Assembly: GCA_022661535.1 (NCBI GenBank)
Contig: JAKULF010000004.1
Coordinates: forward strand, 4,588,001-4,652,000
Length of the DNA: 64,000 nucleotides
Reading direction: 5' to 3'
From: Eutypa lata
Lineage: Eukaryota > Ascomycota > Sordariomycetes > Xylariales > Diatrypaceae
Shown here one piece after another: positions 22,688 through 32,796 of the stretch. Position 1 is the stretch's first letter. Each line of letters opens with the position of its first letter. The position numbers and the translations under genes were made by a program. The notes below the pieces were generated by a model. That model was not told where the DNA came from, made no database searches, and saw only the letters and a program-made list of their open reading frames with translations.

Positions 22688-24733
22688 ATGCTGTTATCAC
22701 CCCGAAGATTGAGGGGCTTCCCCTTCAAAGAGGATCCATTCGAACAAGGACCGCTCATATCCCGGCCCGTCAGGAAGGCTGTCTGTCTCCTGTGCTTACT
22801 ATCTGGAGGACTAGTACTATTCAACAGACGATATGTAGCAGACGATATGGCCAGCGATGCGTACCAGAGCTACAATTTCCACCTTCGGCTACCTGCTGAT
22901 CCTAACGGCAGCCTATCATCGAAATGGGTGGGAGGCGGATCAGTCATGACCACATCTCCGTCAATGTCTGACGACCAGGAGGAGTACCAAGACGACAAAC
23001 AAGAGGAAAAGCTATACAGCGATGTCTTGCCCGACGTGATACGGATACCCTTCCCGGATGCCGTTCGGGACGTCGAACTAGAAGGGTGGGAGGACGAGTG
23101 GTTCTCGAAAGGCCGGTTCGACGTCGAGCGATGGGGCCAGTTCGATACCCCAAAAATCGACTTCGTTTACAACTGGGTCAACGGATCAGAGGAAGCGTTC
23201 AAGGAAAGCCGGCACCAATACGAGCTGAAATCACCCCTCAACGACAAGGAAGGCAAGTGGATATCGCAGCACAGCACAAATCGCTACCGAGATTGGGGCG
23301 AGCTGCGGTATTCGTTGCGCAGTCTAGACCAGTACGCGGCTGGGTTCATAAACAAGATTCAGATATTGGTAAACTCGGTTAAAGCCAATCGGGATGGAGC
23401 GGTTGAATTACGGCCACAACGTCCGGCTTGGCTCCGAGACGACGAAGAAACCGACAAACATGTACAGGTACTAGGCCAAGAATCATTCTTCCGTGAGGAA
23501 GAGCAGCAATGCCTGCCAACCTTCAACTCCCTCGCCATTGAGTCCGAGTTGTACATGACACCCTCGACGACAGACCAGCTTGTGGCCCTGTCAGACGACA
23601 TGTTTTTGGGGATGCCCCACTCCGCTTCCGACTTTTACTCGCCCCTGTTTGGGTCTGTCATGGCCTTCAAGACAGACCACTATAATACGAAGACCCTTGG
23701 CGGCAAGAAATCTGTGCCGTCTTTTGGCGAGAAGCCTTTCGTTTATTACACCTCATTCCTGCTTAATAATAGGTTCGGGCCGCGATCGAGACATGTACAG
23801 GCGCACTTCACCCACTCTGTCTCGCGGAGTGTCATGCGTGAAACCATGGCATCGTTCCCGCGGCCGGCTGTACAGGGGGCTTGCGAGCGCTTCCGCGGTG
23901 AATCCCAGCATTATCAGATATACCCATGGTATGCAAGCTTCCATTACAGCATCGAACGGTTTCGAGAAGTGCTGCTATGGTCTTTCATCATGACGAAGTC
24001 TGACGTCAATGGTGATGGATATCTTGACTGGGATGAGCGTCGTTCCATTCTAGACACCATCGAGCCTGGATGGAGACTCCTGGCTGGCAGTGGCTCATCC
24101 GCACCAGCTAAGCAGGACGAGAATCGCGTCCGTATGTACTATCGGATGCCGCAGGTGCTAGAGGACGCCGGTCTCGAGCCACCCAAGGCCAATGTGAATG
24201 TCCTGTGGACATCCATCGACGGACCCGAGACGATCCGGAATTTAAAGTGCAACGACTTTGAGGTAGACAAGTGCTTTGGCGATTCCTTTGGTTCTCCTCT
24301 GTCCGATGAAGCCTCTCAAAATCCCGACTTCATGGCATCTAACCTCTTCTCCCGCCTCGCATCTCAACATGGCGAGTGCGGCGATTGCCTGATCAAATTC
24401 GCCTTGGCCTCAGCTGAACGTGGCCTGGGCCCTCTATTGCCACCCAAATCGAAGAAGCAAGACCGCGAAGTGGTGATTAAAGCGCTGAAGAAGTACCAAC
24501 ACACCATTGTTGACCCAGACGCAATGAAGTTCGTCATGATCAAAGATGCGGAGCAAGCAGAGACCGAGCTTCTAGAACGGACCATCAAGCAAGGGAAAGC
24601 TTATGGCCAATATTGTCTGAATGATGATGTGATGACAGAAGACGAGGAGCAGGTCAGCAAGGTGGCGCAGACCATGACGGCGTTGTTCGAAGAACTATGG
24701 CCTGAGAAAGGAAGGTGGGAGAGAGGCACATGA
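22688..24733 (+). CDS. Stealth-family sugar-phosphate transferase, EF-hand
   Basis: 681 residues from the ATG at 22688. An upstream in-frame start at 22565 is possible, but starting at MLLSPRRLRG places the single membrane anchor (about 30-46, AVCLLCLLSGGLVLF) as in a type II Golgi protein. Stealth blocks are clear: CR1 IDFVYNWVNGSEEAF (about 157), CR2 RDWGELRYSLRSLDQYAAGF with RPAWL, and CR3 around DQLVALSDDMFLGMP and the HFTHSVSRS/HYSIERFREV region. A canonical EF-hand loop, DVNGDGYLDWDE (about 439-450), sits in the domain, as in animal GNPTAB. The family transfers sugar-1-phosphates (GlcNAc-1-P in GNPTAB, xylose-1-P in yeast Xpt1-like proteins). A xylosyl- or hexosyl-phosphotransferase acting on N-glycans or surface polysaccharide is the likeliest role. 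Confidence 0.88.
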   Translation: MLLSPRRLRGFPFKEDPFEQGPLISRPVRKAVCLLCLLSGGLVLFNRRYVADDMASDAYQSYNFHLRLPADPNGSLSSKWVGGGSVMTTSPSMSDDQEEYQDDKQEEKLYSDVLPDVIRIPFPDAVRDVELEGWEDEWFSKGRFDVERWGQFDTPKIDFVYNWVNGSEEAFKESRHQYELKSPLNDKEGKWISQHSTNRYRDWGELRYSLRSLDQYAAGFINKIQILVNSVKANRDGAVELRPQRPAWLRDDEETDKHVQVLGQESFFREEEQQCLPTFNSLAIESELYMTPSTTDQLVALSDDMFLGMPHSASDFYSPLFGSVMAFKTDHYNTKTLGGKKSVPSFGEKPFVYYTSFLLNNRFGPRSRHVQAHFTHSVSRSVMRETMASFPRPAVQGACERFRGESQHYQIYPWYASFHYSIERFREVLLWSFIMTKSDVNGDGYLDWDERRSILDTIEPGWRLLAGSGSSAPAKQDENRVRMYYRMPQVLEDAGLEPPKANVNVLWTSIDGPETIRNLKCNDFEVDKCFGDSFGSPLSDEASQNPDFMASNLFSRLASQHGECGDCLIKFALASAERGLGPLLPPKSKKQDREVVIKALKKYQHTIVDPDAMKFVMIKDAEQAETELLERTIKQGKAYGQYCLNDDVMTEDEEQVSKVAQTMTALFEELWPEKGRWERGT

Positions 24734-26186
24734 AACGTCTTTTATAGACACTTCATTCCGGTTCGAAGAGTCCACGGCGACGGTTGCTGCGATGTGCGAT
24801 GTTATATATACCCCAACACATCTCATAATGAGAAACATGATATCAGATACCAGACTATATTCTCAACTGTTCTCTTTTTATTACTTATTTTTTTGTATAC
24901 ATATAGAAACTCTAGAAGAGTCAATTTCAATTGCGGGATAATTTGTTAAATAGGTTCTTGACATATTCGGGGAATGCGGGGGATGAGACATGGCAAATTT
25001 GACATGGTACTTGCAGCGAATCAAAAACGTATCTCTAACGGCTATATTCCAGAACAATATACTTAAATATTAGCATCGTTTCAATGACATCACAATGCTA
25101 AACATGATGAGACCTTTCCGCGCTCTGAGTCTACCAAGAGATCCTTAACAACTCTTATAATATCCATATTGTATGTTGTCATGATCAACAGACTCGGATG
25201 CCCTTTGCCTTACCCCTAATACGAAACATGCTTTACTGCACATGGCAATCTTTCTTTGAGAGCAGGTGGACTTGGGTTGCTATGCAATGCACTAATAGAT
25301 ACTTGCTAGACATACACACAGTTCATTACAATAAGGTGTTCCATTATATATGAATATTGTACTCAGCTAAATAGGATAACTATATTGTAACAAATAGCGC
25401 CGCTATTTCTTGGGTGGCAATAGCCACATATGTACTCTGGCATAGATATAGTGGTGAGGGGAAAGGGGCAACCAGATTGATGGATGGGTGGAGGTTATTG
25501 TTGAGAATATATGTATATAGTCCATCATTAGTCCAATAGCCGGCTGTTCGCCGTCTTTAACACACTCCAAGGAGTAACCATTAATACTCCGCCTCAGACG
25601 AAAATAACGAACTGCTTGTTGGGTGGAAGGTGTGTGACAGAGTGAAAGGGAACGATCAGAGCTTACGATGAATAAATATGAACATTAACGCCTGTTTTAC
25701 AACCCAGGAGCCTTCGCCCCTTTATATAGGCAGCCAGGTCCCCTTTATAGATTGCCGGAGCTTCGCTACCGAGGCTTCCTACTTAGTCTTCACTTCAAAT
25801 GCCAGATCTGCACTATATACCCCGATGCTGCTTAACTTACACTATATTAGGTGATAAGAGCATCTCCTGACCGAGTCACATTCAAATATTCATACATTCT
25901 GGAATTCAATTTGAATTGAGTCGACCTCTCATGTTGTGGAAGAGCTAGATGGTAAATATGCTGGTATATGAATATAGGTCAGTATCCAACATCACTTCAG
26001 AGTATACTGATAATGCTACCCAATAAGGACATCCATGTTTGTGTTGTGTTCAAATCAAACATGATTTGGGTATACTTCCACAAGTAGTGTCATATTTCCT
26101 CCCATATAACGATGAAGCTCTATACTTATCCATGGTGTTTATAACATAAGTTAGCATGTAGCTAACCGGCTGATCTTAAAATACCA
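24734..26186. other. AT-rich intergenic region
   Basis: 3' flank of the Stealth gene. No supported frames. It is bounded on the right by the hAT-type MITE. Confidence 0.45.
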
Positions 26187-26194
26187 GTCACCAT
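26187..26194. repeat. Left target-site duplication of the MITE
   Basis: GTCACCAT, repeated exactly at 26678-26685. An 8-bp duplication is the signature of hAT-superfamily insertion. Confidence 0.9.
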
Positions 26195-26677
26195 CAGGCT
26201 GGCAAGTAACGCAACGCACTCCACGAGCCAGCCATATGGATTGCGTTGCTTATGATCCACCGGCGACTTGGATTTAGTGGATTGCCGTGACCTTTAGTGG
26301 ACACCGTGGACCAGGATTTTCGTGCGTTGCATAGGTAACTAAGGGGTATAATAACGGCTAATAAAGGGCATAGCAAGGGTTAAAATGAAGCTATCGTGAC
26401 CTAAAAATAACTATCACACGGACCACTTGGTATACTTAAGCTGTGGCAATACGGTAAATGAGCCACATAATAATGATGCCATACAAATATATAGTATTCA
26501 CTAACAATGGGCCGCTACGCCACATCTCGTATCCACGATGGACACCGTGGATGACCTCAAATGGAGTGCGTTGCATATAAGTTACGCCACGAAGGGGTCG
26601 ATTTTCGTGCGTTGCTTAGCCCGTGGACACGAATTCGTGGACACGCCGTGGATCTCGTTGCGTTACTTGCCAGCCTG
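26195..26677. mobile_element. Non-autonomous hAT-type DNA transposon (MITE)
   Basis: 483 bp bounded by 22-bp perfect terminal inverted repeats (26195-26216 and 26656-26677, starting CAGGCTGGCAAG) and by the 8-bp direct duplication GTCACCAT. Both features fit the hAT superfamily. It has no coding capacity. The interior holds several copies of TGCGTTGC/GCAACGCA in both halves and of CCACGG/GTGGACAC, including a perfect CACGAATTCGTG palindrome at 26628-26639. These are the sort of subterminal repeats that hAT transposases bind. Exact TIRs and TSD suggest fairly recent movement. An autonomous copy supplying transposase must be elsewhere in the genome, or once was. Confidence 0.92.
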
Positions 26678-26685
26678 GTCACCAT
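26678..26685. repeat. Right target-site duplication of the MITE
   Basis: GTCACCAT, identical to 26187-26194. Confidence 0.9.
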
Positions 26686-27097
26686 GAACTTCTAGTATAA
26701 ACTGAATACGATTAGATTATATTATGTTGAACTTTTTAAAAAGTCTCATAATAGAACCAAACTTGAGTATTGGCGGCCACGCAGATTGATAAGCTATACA
26801 GCTTAAAGCCACCATGCTAAAGACAGGAATGATGTGAGACATTGCCATTCAGTCGTTTGCGGCGGATATCAACCTTTGTAGCTAGACATTTCCGACATAA
26901 CTACCTGACAATACACCAAGCTTTCTGGGCCCTGGGAACCAACCCCAAACTCTTCACATGCCATCAATCTCTGGTTGCGAGCCTCTAGATCTGACCTTCA
27001 ACCCTGACATCCGTCGTCATTTGATCGGAAAGTCTTTGACGAAAGAGTCGGCTTCGTCTAAAGATTGGATCACCTGGAGTGTTCCTTTGACGCCTAT

Positions 27098-27121
27098 GCA
27101 CGTACGACGGCTCGTACGTGC
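27098..27121. repeat. 10-bp inverted repeat with 4-nt loop
   Basis: GCACGTACGA (27098-27107), CGGC, TCGTACGTGC (27112-27121). It would form a tight hairpin and each arm also contains CGTACG. Confidence 0.9.
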
Positions 27122-27201
27122 CGGATGTGAACTTATCTAGGCGACCTGTCAGTAGTGTGGAAGTCATCACGATAGCGACGAATGTCACACGGGGAGTAGA
27201 G

Positions 27202-27258
27202 CCAAGTGTTGTTGGCTGCAGGATAGCTGCAAAGGACAGCCAACTCACCAACACTTGG
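27202..27258. repeat. Imperfect 17-bp inverted repeat
   Basis: Left arm 27202-27218 (CCAAGTGTTG then TTGGCTG). Right arm 27237-27258 is its reverse complement with a 5-nt bulge (CTCAC at 27244-27248). The loop is 18 nt. The whole could be an RNA hairpin or the remnant of a small element. Confidence 0.85.
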
Positions 27259-27462
27259 AGGTCATGCGGCGATCTCAGGAATGCATATATGCCTAATAAG
27301 AGCCAACAGCTATTATCAGCGGCTAGGACAGCAAAAGGATATTACAGATACGTACCATTATTTTGTGTACATATATAGTGGGCGACCCTACAAGTCGTAC
27401 AGAGCAGCCAGAAGGACCTCATGGACATTAGGACCAAAGAAAATTATTAGTTGAATAGAGCC

Positions 27463-27912
27463 TCAGTTCCAAGCCTTCATATCCTTGTCACAACAAAGGA
27501 CCATCTTCAGAAGTGGCCGTTGCCGACCACTAGTAAGGCGAGACGATAGCATAATGTCAATATGAAAAGGCCTAACTAAGATGGCACAAGCAAAAACAAA
27601 CAAACCCAGTCGACAAAGAGGATAGGTTACCCTACCAAGAGCATAAAACAGAGAACAGAACAGACAGACCTTAAGCAGTTGGCAGTCAGAACCGTCGACG
27701 TCAATACATATAGGCCTAGACAGTAGCTCAAGACGAGCAGCTGAGATCACAATGACTGGAAGATCGGGCAGGAAATCGAGTTTCACAGTCCTCAGGTATG
27801 GCCATCGACCGTTGGTGTTAGCTGAATGCTTAGAAGGCACCCCAGTGAGAGTTTTTACAAGTCCCTCGAAGAGCTCTGCACCAAAGTTGAGGACCCATTC
27901 AGGAGATCCCAT
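27463..27912 (-). CDS. Hypothetical protein, possibly partial
   Basis: Open frame of 149 codons that I do not recognise. The first about 75 residues look like a soluble domain (VLNFGAELFEGLVKTL, RTVKLDFLPDLPVIVISAA). The rest is hydrophobic and Cys-rich (LLKVCLFCSLFYALGRV), a composition typical of unspliced intron or non-coding sequence, so the true gene may splice out after about residue 80. No neighbours clarify it. Confidence 0.25.
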   Translation of the reverse strand: MGSPEWVLNFGAELFEGLVKTLTGVPSKHSANTNGRWPYLRTVKLDFLPDLPVIVISAARLELLSRPICIDVDGSDCQLLKVCLFCSLFYALGRVTYPLCRLGLFVFACAILVRPFHIDIMLSSRLTSGRQRPLLKMVLCCDKDMKAWN

Positions 27913-28126
27913 CTCCCCAGTTAGTGATTAGCCGATGTGTTGAGGGGTAGCGTTCGGGGGTTAATGATGCTGGCGCACGAGAAATTATATGTACAATTCA
28001 ATTCTATTCTACTCTATGGGCAACGTGATTACTTAGCATGAATCGCAATGGGTATCTTCTGAGAATATATGAACAGCAATATGAGAAAATAGAAGTGGTC
28101 CGTCATTAAACATGCAAGCATGTCCC

Positions 28127-29482
28127 CTATTCACCCCGCAGCTCCTTGGCCATCCCTAAAACGGCGACCTGGTGTTCTTGGACAAGACTAACAGGATCAT
28201 TCGTCTCGAATGTATAATCGAAAGGCATATCATCATTAAGGCGGCCTAACTCTTGGTCACCAGCACCGTGCGTACTCTTACCGCCCACGTGTTGAATAAG
28301 CACGGGCGTGACAGCCCATCTTAACCCATCATGACTGTTGGCCCAATCCTCGAGGAACGTATCAACAGCGGCATGGCTATCCTCGGTGTCGAGATATATG
28401 GGTAGAAGGTTATCTGTGATCTGTCGCTGAGGGAAGACGTAACCTTGGGCACAACATCCATACTTGTGCATCAGGTGAACACCAGGCTCCTTGGGAAGCA
28501 TACAGTTGCGACCAGTGGCGAAGAAGAGGCCGATGATCATGGGTGTGCACACTCCAAAGATGAAAAATAGCATCGATCGGCTGAGCGCCCTGCGGACGGG
28601 AACAAACCACCAGCGCAAGAGGAACACGACGAGGACTTCTACGAGGACGAAGCTAGAGCTCGCCACGAAGTAAGTCGGCCATTCTTCTGTATTCCACCCC
28701 AAGAGTCGCCCGTCATAGAAGATACGAAGGTAGAGAAAGTCATCTCTGTCCCTCCCCATGGCTTCGGTCTTCGACGAGGCGGTTCGTAGGGCGCCCATAA
28801 CGCGGTGATACCAGCCATCCAGAGCAATAACGTCATCCTCCATGGTCATGATATACGTGGGATTGACCTTGGCGCACTCGGTTAGCTGGACCGAATAGTC
28901 TATCTTCTGCTTCCGTGCGTGTGCTTCATAATCGCCATCCTCTTCGAGCTCGTTGATTAAACGGATCTTATCGGGATCGTCGGTTATGGTGGAATAGGTT
29001 GGAAGACTATCGGCTAGATTATTCAACCACGGTTGGTCGTAATCTTCATGTCGCGACTGATTGACGTGAGCGAGGAATACGACTAAGTAGACACGCTGTC
29101 GCTCGATTTCGTCTAAACCTTCGAGGACAGACCCGATGGTCTCTTTTAAGTAGGAGAAGCCATCACGACTGACAGACCCGATGGCGACGCAGATGTCTGG
29201 GTTCGGAACAGCAGTGGACCATTTGGAAGGCGCAAGTACGGCTGCTTGATCGGCGTATTTCCTAGCCTGGACTTTTCGAAAGGACGAGTACGATAGAACG
29301 CGGGAGAGCTCGGGTTGGAAGAATATGGATGATGGGTCTCGGTAACAGGTTGATCTGAGATACGAAGCGACTAAACCGTAACACAGTAAAAATCCCAGAA
29401 CGAAAGACGTAACGACACGGTTTTGCGCATGGGCATGGGCATGATGAGCATGAGCACGGGCGCTCTTCAAGAGGGGAAGCAT
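28127..29482 (-). CDS. PGAP4-like glycosyltransferase with inserted TM pair
   Basis: 451 residues, single exon. A His/Ala-rich start is followed by a membrane anchor (about 23-41, VVTSFVLGFLLCYGLVASY). The luminal GT-A-like domain begins near 95 (DICVAIGSVSRDGFSYLKETIGSVLEGL) and carries an acidic metal-binding-type motif TMEDDVIALDGWY (Glu215-Asp216-Asp217). Two further hydrophobic segments are inserted inside the catalytic domain (about 272-293 and 303-322), before the conserved KYGCCAQGYVFP block. This unusual topology, a glycosyltransferase split by a tandem transmembrane pair, is that of PGAP4/TMEM246, which adds GalNAc to GPI-anchor glycans in the Golgi. A fungal homologue would decorate GPI anchors or related mannosyl glycans. 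The actual sugar is not deducible. Confidence 0.8.
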   Translation of the reverse strand: MLPLLKSARAHAHHAHAHAQNRVVTSFVLGFLLCYGLVASYLRSTCYRDPSSIFFQPELSRVLSYSSFRKVQARKYADQAAVLAPSKWSTAVPNPDICVAIGSVSRDGFSYLKETIGSVLEGLDEIERQRVYLVVFLAHVNQSRHEDYDQPWLNNLADSLPTYSTITDDPDKIRLINELEEDGDYEAHARKQKIDYSVQLTECAKVNPTYIMTMEDDVIALDGWYHRVMGALRTASSKTEAMGRDRDDFLYLRIFYDGRLLGWNTEEWPTYFVASSSFVLVEVLVVFLLRWWFVPVRRALSRSMLFFIFGVCTPMIIGLFFATGRNCMLPKEPGVHLMHKYGCCAQGYVFPQRQITDNLLPIYLDTEDSHAAVDTFLEDWANSHDGLRWAVTPVLIQHVGGKSTHGAGDQELGRLNDDMPFDYTFETNDPVSLVQEHQVAVLGMAKELRGE

Positions 29483-30031
29483 TTCAACTTTCGCTTGCTA
29501 TCCCGATCATTTCCCAATGGGGATGAAAATCCCTAGAGCCTCCAGTTAACCAGTACGTACTTCGAAACCAATGCAGGTATGAAGCTGGTCAACGTTTTAT
29601 TAGCCGCGCAACCGCGTCGATGATTGATTTTCAGGGAATTGAGGGACTGGTGATACAAGCCACGTGCACTAACTAACTTACAGGGAACCTCCGACTTCAC
29701 TGTTTCTCGGTGTTCAATTCGCCAAGACTCACTGACTGATTGCATGAGATAGTGATGTAGTTATTATAGTACATACATGTACGTATGTATTTGTAAGTAC
29801 ATAAGTAGCTGAGTACCCACCTAACCGTGTGGACACACTAGTTACATGCATATAACTATGTAAGGTTATGAGGTTTATGCGACATACGGACGTTACAGAC
29901 TGGACAGTTAGTCAGTCATATTTGTAAGCAAGAATCGCATCGAGGGAGGAAACCAAAAATCTACCATGTACAAAGCAACTAACCAATTACATACGTAGTT
30001 CATTGCTTCTTGCACAAGCACTTTGAAGAAG
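29483..30031. other. Intergenic, divergent promoters
   Basis: Separates the PGAP4-like gene (-) from the six-exon gene (+). Contains palindromic ATGTACGTATGTA-type microrepeats near 29770. No gene was recognised. Confidence 0.45.
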
Positions 30032-31936
30032 ATGTCAACTTCCTCCCAAATAAGCTGTTCCACTGCCAGTCGTCGTATTGACAAGCCCGGCGAAACAATG
30101 GTAACCGAAGGTTATTACCCCTTTACCAGTCTACACTAGCCCACAATAACATGGGCTCATGTTATCAAAGAAGCTGAAATACCAGAATCATTACATATAT
30201 ATCTAACAACTTCCTTTAGGCGATGACTTTCAATTCATCTCAGTCCAAAATCCAAGTGGCGTGAAAGACCCCAAATCTAAGCGGTTAGCCCGGTCTCATG
30301 CTATAAAGCAAGCTCTCCAGAGTAAACGAAAGACTCAGCAACAGTCCGGTCTCAACTTCCGTGCAATGTCTTTGAAGGAGAGTCCTCGTAGATCAGCGGG
30401 TCGTTCTATCTCACCCCCTCCCGTAATACCTACAGATGTACCTGATCCCTTTCAGATGCTTGCTGCAGATTCCTCGAGATTACGGACTTGGTTGAGACGA
30501 CAGAGTAAGCACCTCTAGGGGATTAAACATGCCTCGTACAAGCTCCATTAATAATTCAGACAAAGCCAGGCAGGCTACCGATTCAGTCTTCAGCGTTGCA
30601 GACGAGCTTGTACTCTTGAACTTTCGCTCAATTTTCCGTACGGGCCTGGATGATCCCGCTCTCCTGAATGCCACCATGCTCACCTTTTCATTTGCGGTGA
30701 ATGGGGTTATCGATCTAGAGTGTCTCGGCTATCAGAGACAAGCGTTAAATTATATTCGTGTAAGGATGAGTTCCCCGGACGAAGCTGCTTCTGAATCAAC
30801 CCTGGCCGCCATTCTTCTGCTAGCCGGTATCGAAGTCTGTCCACCTTTTCCTTTGAACTCTTTTTCCCATCAATCCCCACCGTGTCCCAAGAATGGGTCG
30901 GTACGAAGCTGATGTCATGTCGATCAAGGCTCGCCTCACCATGCCAACTCAGGTTCAGCTGCACATGAATGCAGTACAACAGCTGCTCAACCTATGCCAA
31001 ACGCAGGGTGTCTACTTAACTGACGGCATCAAACGTGCGATTTTCTGGTAAACAACCATCTACCCTGTTTGATGGTGCGTTCTTACATTAGAAGATAGGC
31101 AAGATTTGAACTCGTCAGTTATGACAGGATCTAAACGAATAGTCGATCATACAACGTTCGCTGAGCTTCGATGGAGAAGAGATCCATTTACCCCGAGTGC
31201 CTTCATCTTGCCGCCTGGTTTCCAAAGGACATCATACTTACTGACCAACGAATTTGTCGAGTTGCTCAGGGATATACATGCATTGCAATGTATTCGAGAT
31301 TTTGCCTGTTTCACCGACGGGGACGTAATGTCGATGGTACAAGTTGATAATCACCAAGCATCCATCCAATCCAGGCTGGTCAGCTTACCAACAACTTCAT
31401 CTTTTCTGGACTGTTGTCATCTCGCAGCGTATTTGTGCTCAACTATGCTACGCTGCAAGATTTGGCGAGATTCAGCCGTTCCCGTAAGTGAGCCACATGT
31501 ACTGCATTTTCTGGCGCCCTCTTGCTCCAGTCTGGTTAGCATCGAAAACGTCTTGCCAATAATATTGTATAAAATGTAGACGTAGACGTACGTATTGGCT
31601 ATGAATGTAGAAATGTGCTAACTCTAAAGCTCATAGGCTCACCTTTCGTTGCAATTACTCCGAAAACTGCAACAAGCGAACGGAAATCCTGTATGGGATG
31701 CTCACCCTGATGTGTTAGTGTGGCTCCTGCACATAGGTGGCGCCTTTGCTCCAACAGGAACTGTACGTTCAGATTATGTGGTGCTCTTACGCTTGAACCA
31801 TAACTCCAGATTCGGGGGCCGGTATCGGTCATGGCCGGAACTGCTTGATATCTTGGTGCAATTTGTCTGGTCAGAGAAGGCATTTCTATCACAGGTTAAG
31901 ACTTTCTGGGATTATATTTGCACGTCAGATAGTTAA
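30032..31936 (+). CDS. Fungal transcription-factor-domain protein, no Zn cluster
   Basis: I reconstruct six exons: 30032-30110, 30220-30504, 30560-30834, 30953-31047, 31099-31483, 31637-31936 (472 residues). All splice phases agree. Introns are 51-153 nt and exon 5 starts with an in-frame QDLN. The N-terminus has the block common to fungal regulators of the Fungal_trans_2 type: DDFQFISVQNPSG, then DPKSKRLARSHAIKQAL and KRKTQQ. The middle (SVADELVLLNFRSIFRT; VQLHMNAVQQLLNLC; GIKRAIFWQDL) and the end (DVLVWLLHIGGAF, ...RYRSWPELLDILVQFVW) look like the helical regulatory domain. No Zn2Cys6 Cys cluster is present, so it may act without binding DNA itself. The first exon and its donor (GTTATT) are the least certain part. 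Confidence 0.65.
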
Positions 31937-32435
31937 TATGAATATACCTTAAGGACTTGACCTAAGTAATTTCTCTGCCTCGTCCTGGAGAGGGTTCTGG
32001 GAGATAAGCTTGATCGTAGCTTTTAAAGAGCTATTCATATTAGATTAGGTTGGGACCGGTTTAGCGGTTAACTGGTGAGTGAAACTGGTGAGTGAGTTTC
32101 AGCCTAGGCCCCTTCATTGTTATTTGTCTTCTTGCTGCTGATACTTTATATGAAGATGCATTAAACTGAATAATAGAGAGACTGCCTCCCGGGCATCTGC
32201 CGCGTTATTAACGTCTCACGGTTTATACATCCCATAATATACAGTATATGTCTTATATAACATTAAAATGGACTTAACCGAGATCATCTGCTATGCGTAT
32301 GAATCACGACACTCTAATCAGATCTCGTATATAGAGTGCCATTTGTAATCAGCTTCTGTCGCAACCATCGTCATGATGTCTTTAGTAAGCGGGCCACATA
32401 TTTTAGCTCAGTCTAAGCGCACCCGTTCCGAAGAT
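31937..32435. other. Intergenic, 3' flank and distal promoter
   Basis: Between the regulator-like gene and the 23-bp array. It contains ACTGGTGAGTGA direct copies near 32071 and nothing else I can name. Confidence 0.4.
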
Positions 32436-32550
32436 ATCTCTATTCCTAAATAGGAAATATCTTTCTTCCCAAATCGGAAGTACGTCTATTCCTAAATTAG
32501 AAACGTCTTTTATCCTCAACTGGATGTATCTCTGTTCCGTAACTAGAAGT
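32436..32550. repeat. Five tandem 23-bp units, each with an inner dyad
   Basis: Five adjoining units of exactly 23 bp: 32436-32458, 32459-32481, 32482-32504, 32505-32527, 32528-32550. Each contains an inverted motif of the form TTCC-6 nt-GGAA: TTCCTAAATAGGAA, TTCCCAAATCGGAA, TTCCTAAATTAGAA, ATCCTCAACTGGAT, TTCCGTAACTAGAA. Sequence differs between units, but length is constant and the dyad arms mostly still pair; unit 4 changes both arms together (ATCC/GGAT). It lies 247-361 bp upstream of the Old Yellow Enzyme ATG. A cluster of binding sites for a dimeric regulator is a reasonable reading, but untested. Confidence 0.8.
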
Positions 32551-32657
32551 ATCTCGACAGATGAACCGTGGCGCACAATGTTAATGGGCTGTTCTATTAC
32601 AAATATTACTCTAGTATCTATCACATGTTCAACTAGGTAACCTGTGCGATTAGATAG

Positions 32658-32664
32658 TATAAAA
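32658..32664 (+). promoter_or_regulatory. TATA box of the Old Yellow Enzyme gene
   Basis: TATAAAA 133-139 bp upstream of the ATG at 32797 and about 110 bp downstream of the 23-bp array. Confidence 0.55.
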
Positions 32665-32796
32665 CCCTATGCATAGACTGGACAAATCTCGTAAGGTTCC
32701 CATCTCCTTTACACTCACAACTACCGCCTTGACAAGCATTCACCAGAGGCTGAATACTCCTACCATACCTTTCGCGATCATCCATACTTCTTCACC

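Larger units (their letters stand above)
26686..27462. other. Intergenic with two inverted repeats
   Basis: No gene is supported. A short plus-strand frame at 26958-27140 and its minus-strand overlap have no recognisable motif. The stretch holds the two dyad structures listed separately at 27098-27121 and 27202-27258. Confidence 0.45.

Noticed and set aside
26958..27254. Small ORFs on both strands around the hairpins
   Set aside because: They overlap each other antisense, with no family motif. Likely chance.
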